NCBI RefSeq assembly: GCF_001043115.1
Contig: NZ_LFME01000023.1
Span: 1 to 64,000, forward strand
Direction: 5' to 3'
DNA: 64,000 nucleotides
DNA from: Xanthomonas sp. NCPPB 1128
Lineage (GTDB): Bacteria; Pseudomonadota; Gammaproteobacteria; Xanthomonadales; Xanthomonadaceae
This document shows, piece after piece, positions 58,122-64,000 of this stretch; within the stretch, counting starts at the first letter, position 1, and the number at the start of each line of letters is the position of its first letter. Both the position numbers and the translations under genes were made by a program. Below the pieces are notes generated by a model. The model was not told where the DNA came from. It saw only the letters and a program-made list of their open reading frames with translations, and did not search any database.

Positions 58122-59888
58122 TCAGTCGATGAACTGCAGGCGAGCGAGTTCGGCGTACAACCCGTCCTGCGCCAGCAGCTCGGCGTGGGTGCCCTGGGCG
58201 ACGATGCGGCCGTGGTCCATCACCACGATGCGGTCGGCCTTGAGCACGGTCGCCAGGCGGTGCGCGATCACCAGCGTGGTACGTCCCGCCATCAGCCGCT
58301 CCAGTGCATGCTGCACGGCGTTTTCGCTTTGCGCGTCCAGGGCGCTGGTGGCCTCGTCCAGCAACAGGATCGGCGCGTCCTTGAGCAGGGCGCGGGCGAT
58401 GGCGATGCGTTGCTGCTGGCCGCCGGACAGCCGTGCGCCGCGCTCGCCCAGTTCGCTGGCGTAGCCGTCGGGCAGCTGCCGCAGGAACGTATCGGCTTCG
58501 GCGGCGCGCGCGGCGGCCTCGACCTCGGCCTCGCTGGCCTCGAGCCGCCCGTAGCGGATGTTGTCGGCGGCGCTGGCGGCGAACAGGGTCGGGTGCTGCG
58601 GCACCAGCCCGATCGCCGCGCGCAACTGCGACGGGTCCAGCGTGCGCAGATCGAGGCCGTCCACCTGCACGCTGCCCGATTGCGGATCGTGGAAGCGCAT
58701 CAGCAGCGCCAGCACCGTGCTCTTGCCGGCGCCGGAGGGGCCGACCAGGGCCACGCTCTCGCCTGGCCGCACGTGCAGATCGAAGCCATCCAGCGCCGGG
58801 TGATCGGGGCGCTGCGGATAACGGAAGCTGACGTTGTCGAAGCGCACCTCGCCGCGCAGTGGCTGCGGCAGCGCAAGCGGTTGCGCCGGCGCGACCACTT
58901 CGGGGCGTTCCTGGAACAGTTCGGCGATGCGGCCCATGCCGCCGGCCGCGCGCTGCAGGTCGTTCCAGACCTCGGCCAGCGAGGCGACCGAGCCGCCGCC
59001 GAACATCGCGTACAGCACGAACTGGCCGAGCGCGCCGGCGCTGAGTTGGCCGGCGGCCACCTCGTGCGCGCCCGACCACAGCACCAGCACGATCGCGCCG
59101 AAGATCAGCACGATCGCCGCAGCGGTGATCAGCGCCTGTGCACCGACCCGGCGCCGTGCCACTGCCACGGTCTGCGCCAGCGCTTCGCCGAAGCGGCCGC
59201 GTTCGTAGCCTTCGCGCGCGTAGGCCTGCACCGTGCGCACCGCGCCCAGGGTTTCGGCGGCCAGGGTGTTGGCGTCGGCGACGCGGTCCTGGCTGGCGCG
59301 CGAAATCTTCTGCAGGCGCCGCGCACCGAGCACGATCGGCAGCACCGCTACGGGGATGCCGAGCAGGGTGTAGGCGGCCAGGTGCGGGCTGGTCACGCAC
59401 AGCATCACCACGCTGCCGACCGCGGTGACCGTGCTGCGCAGTGCCACCGACATGGTGCTGCCGATCACGCCACGCAGCAGTTCGCTATCGGCCGACAGGC
59501 GCGAGACCAGCTCGCCGCTGCGGTTGCGGTCGTGGAAGCCGGCATGCAGGCCGATCAGGTGCGTGTATAGGCGCTCGCGCAGGTCGGCGACCACCTTCTC
59601 GCCGAGCAGCGACACGAAATAGAAGCGCGTGGCCGTGGCCACCGCCAGCACCAATGCGACCGCGAACAGCAGGGCGAAGGACTGGTTGATGCGGCTGACG
59701 TCGCTGAAGCCGTGGTCGATCATCTGCCGCACCGCCACCGGCAGGCTCAGCGTCGCGCTGGAGGAGACCGCCAGCGCCACCAACCAGGCGACGAGCAGGC
59801 CGCGCCGGCGACGCACGAACGGCCACAGGGTGCGCAGGCTGCCGAGTCTGCGCAGCGACTTGGCCTGATCGGCCGACGGGGTGTTCAT
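58122..59888 (-). CDS. ABC exporter, fused permease and ATPase
   Basis: 588 residues of a half-transporter (MsbA/ABCB type): six transmembrane helices (about 30-310) and a nucleotide-binding domain with Walker A GPSGAGKST, signature LSGGQQQR, Walker B ILLLDEATSALD and H-loop IAHRLAT. It works as a dimer. Substrate unknown (lipid, peptide or drug). The second of a two-gene unit: its ATG overlaps the yigZ stop. Confidence 0.93.
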   Translation of the reverse strand: MNTPSADQAKSLRRLGSLRTLWPFVRRRRGLLVAWLVALAVSSSATLSLPVAVRQMIDHGFSDVSRINQSFALLFAVALVLAVATATRFYFVSLLGEKVVADLRERLYTHLIGLHAGFHDRNRSGELVSRLSADSELLRGVIGSTMSVALRSTVTAVGSVVMLCVTSPHLAAYTLLGIPVAVLPIVLGARRLQKISRASQDRVADANTLAAETLGAVRTVQAYAREGYERGRFGEALAQTVAVARRRVGAQALITAAAIVLIFGAIVLVLWSGAHEVAAGQLSAGALGQFVLYAMFGGGSVASLAEVWNDLQRAAGGMGRIAELFQERPEVVAPAQPLALPQPLRGEVRFDNVSFRYPQRPDHPALDGFDLHVRPGESVALVGPSGAGKSTVLALLMRFHDPQSGSVQVDGLDLRTLDPSQLRAAIGLVPQHPTLFAASAADNIRYGRLEASEAEVEAAARAAEADTFLRQLPDGYASELGERGARLSGGQQQRIAIARALLKDAPILLLDEATSALDAQSENAVQHALERLMAGRTTLVIAHRLATVLKADRIVVMDHGRIVAQGTHAELLAQDGLYAELARLQFID

Positions 59889-60487
59889 GCGGGGGCGGGT
59901 TCCGAACAGCGGACCCGATTGCGAGTGGCGTCGCGCAGGCGGGTTTTCAAGGCGTCCACGCGATCGCTGGGCAGGCGCAGGCGCAATTCGGCGCCGCCGG
60001 CATCGAAGCGTTCATCGAGTTTTTCCGCGGCGCAGGCGCTCAGTGCGGCATGCACCGCGCCCAGGTCGTCGAAGCCGCAGTGCAGGGTCAGCAGGCTCAA
60101 CGCCAGCAGCGGTTGCCGCGGCGCCAGTCGCAGGCATTCGGCCGCGCTGCCGCCGTAGGCGCGGACCAGGCCGCCGGCGCCGAGCTTGATGCCGCCATAC
60201 CAGCGCGTGACCACCACCACCACGCGGTCGAAGCCCTGGCCGTCGATTGCGGCCAGGATCGGCCGGCCGGCGGTGCCGGCGGGCTCGCCGTCGTCGCTGG
60301 AGCGGTACTCGTCGCCATGGCGGTAGGCCCAGCAATTGTGGGTGGCGTCGGCCACCGTCACCTGTTGCAGGAACGCCAGCGCCGCGCCGGCGTCGGCGAT
60401 CGGTGCGGCATGCGCCAGGAAGCGGCTGTGCTTGATCTCCACGCTGTGGCTGACGGGGTGCGGGAGCGTATCGGGCATCGGCGGCAT
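59885..60487 (-). CDS. yigZ: YigZ/IMPACT-family protein
   Basis: 200 residues: UPF0029/IMPACT N-domain (KHSRFLAHAAPIADAGAALAFL, then the diagnostic SSDDGEPAGTAGRPIL and VVVVTRWYGGIKLGAGGLVRAYG) and a C-terminal ferredoxin-like domain. Function in bacteria unclear; related to translation-associated IMPACT. ATG 60487 or 60478. It is translationally coupled to the ABC gene (ATGA). Confidence 0.93.
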   Translation of the reverse strand: MPPMPDTLPHPVSHSVEIKHSRFLAHAAPIADAGAALAFLQQVTVADATHNCWAYRHGDEYRSSDDGEPAGTAGRPILAAIDGQGFDRVVVVVTRWYGGIKLGAGGLVRAYGGSAAECLRLAPRQPLLALSLLTLHCGFDDLGAVHAALSACAAEKLDERFDAGGAELRLRLPSDRVDALKTRLRDATRNRVRCSEPAPA

Positions 60488-60540
60488 TGTAGACGAGGCG
60501 CGACGTCGGCCTGTTGCGCCGGCGCCGGGGGCCGCGCGGC

Positions 60541-61689
60541 TCAGTCCTGCAGCAGCGTGCGCAGGTCGGCGGGCAGCGCGCGGTGCGGATGCGTGCGCTG
60601 GAAGCGCAGCAGGCTGGCGCGGGCGGCGTCCAGTTCGCCCTCGTCGCGGCGCTCGCGGATCCGCTGCAGCCAGCGCCGCGGCGGCAAGCGCGCATCGGCC
60701 TCCACTGCGACCTCCACCTCGGCCGTCACGGCACCGGTGGCGGGCATGGGTTCCGGCGTTGCGGCTGCGGGCGCTGCAGGCGACGTCGAAGGGCGCAGCG
60801 AGAGCGCCTCCGACGCCTCGGCCGTAGCGGCCTGCGCGCGCGTGGAGGTCGCCGGTTTGGCCCGGTGGGCGTTGTCGGTAGGGGCGCTGCGCGCCCAGGT
60901 GTCCTGCGCCGTCGTCGCACGCGCCGGTGCGCGCAAGGCCATCGCGGCCGGTGCGGCTTGCTGTTCCGTGGCCGGTTCGGGAGACGGCTCGCTGCTGTCG
61001 GCCGCGATGGCCGGCGGTGGCGGGGCCGGCGTTGCAGCGGGCGCAACCATGGGCGGTGGCACAGGAGGGGCAAGGCGCTTCGTGGGCACCGGCTTGGACG
61101 CCTGCGGCTGCGGCACACGCTCCAGCAGTGGTGCGGCAGGCGCTTCCGCTGCCATGCGCGCCGAGGCCGCAGGGGCGGGCACTGCGGTCTCGGCGACTGC
61201 CGGCGCGGCGCTGGCCTGCGCCTGCTCCGCGGAAGCGGGTGCCGGCGATGCGACGGGCGCAGGCATGGCGTCGCTGTCGGGAGCGGTTGCCGGGGCTGGC
61301 GCTGTCGCCGGTGCCGGTGTGGAGGGCGCCGGCGGACGTCCGCGCCAGGCAATGCCGGCCACCAGCACCAGCGAGGCGGCCACGCCGAGCCAGGTCGGCC
61401 AGCGTGACCGCGACGCCGCCGCCGGGGCGGCGCGCGCTGCAGGAGCGTCGGCCGTCGCTTTCGCTTCAGCAGGGGGGGGCGGCGGCATCGCTGTGGCGGC
61501 CTGCGCCCGCGCCCGCTCCGCGGCGCTGCTGGGATACTCCGGAACCTCGGCGGCACCCGGCGCGACCGCCGCGCGCGCGGCGGCCAGGATCGCCGCGTCC
61601 AGCGCCGGCGGCGGCAGTGCCTGCCGGCCCAGGCGCAGACGCTCGGCCAGCGCGCGCTCTTCCGGGGTCAGCGGTTCGTCGGCGCTCAT
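60541..61689 (-). CDS. anti-sigma-like membrane protein with Ala/Pro-rich periplasmic region
   Basis: 382 residues: an N-terminal cytoplasmic part (1-100; MSADEPLTPEERALAERLRL), one transmembrane helix (about 103-120, WLGVAASLVLVAGIAW), then a very Ala/Pro-rich low-complexity stretch (about 120-310) and a short helical end (RWLQRIRERRDEGELDAARASL). Its ATG overlaps the stop of the ECF sigma gene (ATGA). Position and topology fit an anti-sigma factor; the classical zinc anti-sigma motif is not visible. Confidence 0.75.
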   Translation of the reverse strand: MSADEPLTPEERALAERLRLGRQALPPPALDAAILAAARAAVAPGAAEVPEYPSSAAERARAQAATAMPPPPPAEAKATADAPAARAAPAAASRSRWPTWLGVAASLVLVAGIAWRGRPPAPSTPAPATAPAPATAPDSDAMPAPVASPAPASAEQAQASAAPAVAETAVPAPAASARMAAEAPAAPLLERVPQPQASKPVPTKRLAPPVPPPMVAPAATPAPPPPAIAADSSEPSPEPATEQQAAPAAMALRAPARATTAQDTWARSAPTDNAHRAKPATSTRAQAATAEASEALSLRPSTSPAAPAAATPEPMPATGAVTAEVEVAVEADARLPPRRWLQRIRERRDEGELDAARASLLRFQRTHPHRALPADLRTLLQD

Positions 61690-62240
61690 CCGCCCAGCCT
61701 CGCGCGCAGTTTGTCCATCGCATAGCGCAGCCGCGACTTGACCGTCTCGCGGCCGACGCCGGTGATCTGCCCGATCTCGTCCAGGCTCAATTCCTGCTCC
61801 AGGCGCAGCAGCAGCACGTCGCGTTGCTCCTCGGGAAGCGCATCCAGGGCCAGTTGCAGCTGGCGCCGTTGTTCGAAGGCGGACAATTGCCGCTCCGGGG
61901 TATCGGGGTCCTGCACGCGGGCGGTGCGCAGGTCGGCGTCGGCCGGTGCCGGCGGTCGATGCCTGGCAGCGCGCCAGTGGTCGCCGAGCCGATTGTGGGC
62001 GATGCGCAGCAGCCAGGTGGTGAACGCGGCCTGCGGCTGCCAGTCCAGGCGCGCGGCGATCACCCGCTGCCACACGTCCTGGAACAGTTCTTCGGCCAGC
62101 GCACGGTCGCGCAGCTGCCGCAGCAGGTACTGATACAGACGGCCGCGATGGCGCAGGTACAAGGTCTCGAACGCGCGCGCGTCGCCGGCCGCGTAGGCCA
62201 GCATCAGGGCTTCGTCGCTCGCTTCGACCGGGGCATCCAC
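61686..62240 (-). CDS. ECF RNA polymerase sigma factor
   Basis: 184 residues: region 2 (about 25-95; AFETLYLRHRGRLYQYLLRQL, AEELFQDVWQRVI, TTWLLRIAHNRLGDHWR) and region 4 (about 120-180; LPEEQRDVLLLRLEQELSLDEIGQITGVGRETVKSRLRYAMDKLR). GTG 62240 is preferred over ATG 62330: the extra 30 codons use many rare codons (CTT, AGG, GGA, TCT) and lack a ribosome site. It forms a pair with the downstream anti-sigma-like gene. Divergent from the sensor gene. Confidence 0.88.
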   Translation of the reverse strand: MDAPVEASDEALMLAYAAGDARAFETLYLRHRGRLYQYLLRQLRDRALAEELFQDVWQRVIAARLDWQPQAAFTTWLLRIAHNRLGDHWRAARHRPPAPADADLRTARVQDPDTPERQLSAFEQRRQLQLALDALPEEQRDVLLLRLEQELSLDEIGQITGVGRETVKSRLRYAMDKLRARLGG

Positions 62241-62457
62241 GGCGGCAAGCCTAAGCGTTCCCCGGGCCGGCGCATAGTCGGGAAGCGGGGGCCGGGAAGA
62301 GGCCGGCAATGGCGGAAGTTCGGACAACATGTGTAGACAAACGCGCATCTCGCCACTTCGGGGTCGAGCGGGCGTCGATCGGTGCATGCAACAGGTATGC
62401 TGATGGTGAAGGGCGAGCGTGGAGCAGTTCCGGGGGGCCCTGCAGGAGTTGTCGTCG

Positions 62458-64000
62458 ATGCTGTTCAATTCGTCCACCACCGTCCGCGAAGACGCATCCG
62501 GCGGCCATGCGCCCGCCCGCACGGCGCAGGCCTTGTGCGGCCTGCTGCCGCCCGGCAGCGCCGTGGTGATCGGCTGCGGCGACGGCGTGGTCGGGCGCCT
62601 CCACGGCGCCAGCGCCGAGGCGCCGGAGTGGCTGCAGGCGCTGGTCGCCCAGACGCTGGCCGCCACCGAGTTGCCGCCGTCGACGACGCCGACGGTGCTG
62701 CACGTGCACCGCACCGCCGAGGGTGCCTGCGTGGCCATCGGCGCGCAGGTGAAGCAGCCGCTGGACGCAACGCACCGCGCGGCCTGGTGCGAGGCCGCGG
62801 TCGCGTTCGGCCTGAATCTGCTCGACACCGAGCGCATGCGCGCGCGCATCGAGGGCCTGGAAAAATCCAAGCAACTGCAGCAGGCGCTGTACGAGATCGC
62901 CGACCTGGCCGGCGCCGATCTGGAAATGAGCCAGATGCTGCAGCGCGTGCACGCCGTGCTCGAATCGCTGATGTATGCGGAGAACTGCTACATCGTCGAG
63001 TACGACGAAGACCAGCAGAGCATGCGTTTCCTGTACTTCTCCGACCGCCACGACGACTTCGTCGCCGACCCGGAGCAGACCTACTTCCTGCACGACATGC
63101 CGCACAGCCTCACCTTCGCCCTGCTGCGCCATGGTCGCGCGGTGCGCGGGCCGTCGGAACAGGTGCGCGAACGCCTGCAGGTCGGCGACAACGTCGGCCA
63201 CGGTCCGGAGAGCCGCGACTGGCTGGGCGTGCCGATGCTGCGCGAGGGCCGTGTGTGCGGGGCGATCGTGGTGCAGAACTACGATTACGCGCTGCGCTAC
63301 ACCGACGCCGACCGCGCGCTGCTTGCCTACGTGGCGCAGCACGTGCAGACCGCGATGGACCGGCGCCACGCGCAGGTGCAGCTGGAGCGACGGGTGGACC
63401 TGCGCACCCAGGAACTGCAGCGTGCCAACTGCGACCTGCAGGACGAGATCCAGGAGCGCAAGCGCGCCGAGATGCTGCAGCTGGCGCTGTTCCGCATCGC
63501 CGAGCTGGCGATCCGCTCGGAGAGCCTGCAGCAGTTCTACACCGAGGTGCACGCCATCGTCGGCGGGCTGATCGACGCTCGCAATCTGTACATCGCCCTG
63601 CTGTCCGACGACGACACGATGCTGGAGTTCGTGTATTCGGTGGACGAGTTCACCCCGTACCGCCCGCAACGGCGCCGCGGCCGCGGACTGACCGAGTACG
63701 TGATGCGGGTGCGGCGTCCGCAGCTGCTCGAACTGGCCGACATCGACGCCTTGCTGGCGCAGGACGAGGTGCAGGAATACGGCCAGCGTCCCTACAGCTG
63801 GCTGGGCGCGCCGCTGTTCGACGAGGGCGAGGTGATCGGCGCGATCGTGGTGCAGAGCTACGTCGCCAAGGTGCGTTTCACCGAGCACGACCAGCGCCTG
63901 CTGACCTTCGTCGCGCACAACGTTGGCAGCGGCCTGGCGCGGCAGCGCGCGCAGGAACGGTTGCGACTGGCGCACGCGGAGCTGGAGCAGCGCGTGGAGG
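62458..64000 (+). CDS. double-GAF sensor protein, truncated by window end
   Basis: At least 514 residues. Two GAF domains (about 130-300 and 345-500 of the visible part) are joined by coiled coils (ERRVDLRTQELQRANCDLQD, and ARQRAQERLRLAHAELEQRV at the end). Such linkers usually lead into a histidine-kinase or GGDEF/EAL output, which lies outside the window. A CAGGAG site is 9 nt before ATG 62458; an in-frame GTG at 62419 is also possible. There are no membrane helices, so it is cytoplasmic. Confidence 0.82.
   Translation, partial: MLFNSSTTVREDASGGHAPARTAQALCGLLPPGSAVVIGCGDGVVGRLHGASAEAPEWLQALVAQTLAATELPPSTTPTVLHVHRTAEGACVAIGAQVKQPLDATHRAAWCEAAVAFGLNLLDTERMRARIEGLEKSKQLQQALYEIADLAGADLEMSQMLQRVHAVLESLMYAENCYIVEYDEDQQSMRFLYFSDRHDDFVADPEQTYFLHDMPHSLTFALLRHGRAVRGPSEQVRERLQVGDNVGHGPESRDWLGVPMLREGRVCGAIVVQNYDYALRYTDADRALLAYVAQHVQTAMDRRHAQVQLERRVDLRTQELQRANCDLQDEIQERKRAEMLQLALFRIAELAIRSESLQQFYTEVHAIVGGLIDARNLYIALLSDDDTMLEFVYSVDEFTPYRPQRRRGRGLTEYVMRVRRPQLLELADIDALLAQDEVQEYGQRPYSWLGAPLFDEGEVIGAIVVQSYVAKVRFTEHDQRLLTFVAHNVGSGLARQRAQERLRLAHAELEQRVE

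Noticed and set aside
62241-62330. ATG 62330 as start of the ECF sigma gene
   Set aside because: The extra codons include several rare ones (CTT, AGG, GGA, TCT) and no ribosome site precedes them; GTG 62240 fits better.

Overview
The window is high-GC DNA from a Xanthomonas-type gammaproteobacterium (Xanthomonas or a close relative such as Stenotrophomonas). Three things point there: the gene orders ssrA/smpB-ratA-rnfH-bamE-fur-recN-hrcA-grpE-dnaK-dnaJ and LysR-SDR-RND-SDR-OMF (the SmeVWX arrangement); the dispersed GGATTGGGGATTCG-type spacers; and the GTAGGAGCGGCTTCAGCCGC hairpin repeats between genes. No rRNA, tRNA, CRISPR array, insertion sequence or intact prophage is visible. The only stable RNA gene seen is tmRNA.

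Layout. 0.1-1.5 kb: an ECF41 sigma factor and its usual partner, a carboxymuconolactone-decarboxylase-like protein, each behind a matching ECF41-type promoter. 1.6-8.6 kb: class I fumarase, a GST, outer-membrane phospholipase A, a DUF456 membrane protein, a cold-shock protein, a glycine-zipper lipoprotein, a c'-type cytochrome and TcdA. 8.6-16 kb: an EAL phosphodiesterase, a TatD nuclease, small envelope proteins, glutaryl-CoA dehydrogenase, GNAT, GST and FMN reductase. 16-22 kb: DnaB, a secreted protein of unknown function, photolyase, a WS/DGAT-type acyltransferase and an OmpA-like lipoprotein. 22.4-31.3 kb: a SmeVWX/MexEF-OprN-like efflux operon with two SDR genes and a divergent LysR regulator. 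31.7-40.6 kb: a diguanylate cyclase, then two divergent carbohydrate/redox units (GH15-SDR, and alpha/beta-hydrolase::gluconate-dehydrogenase-subunit-3 fusion-GMC oxidoreductase-SDR). 41-50 kb: tmRNA, a divergent alpha/beta-hydrolase::subtilisin fusion, smpB, ratA-rnfH, bamE, fur, a long tandem repeat array and recN. 50-55 kb: the heat-shock operon hrcA-grpE-dnaK-dnaJ with sigma-32-like promoters. 55-64 kb: pdxY-tyrA, an ABC exporter with YigZ, an ECF sigma/anti-sigma-like pair, and a double-GAF sensor cut off by the window end.

Together these form a housekeeping and stress-response stretch: trans-translation (ssrA, smpB), chaperones, iron control, DNA repair (recN, photolyase), c-di-GMP turnover (EAL, GGDEF), envelope assembly (bamE) and efflux. 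The most unusual points are a DnaK reading frame that runs through a dispersed spacer repeat and through its own former terminator, the hydrolase-protease fusion beside ssrA, the hydrolase/gluconate-dehydrogenase-subunit fusion, a 41-bp element found three times directly after stop codons, and a five-and-a-half-unit tandem array between fur and recN.
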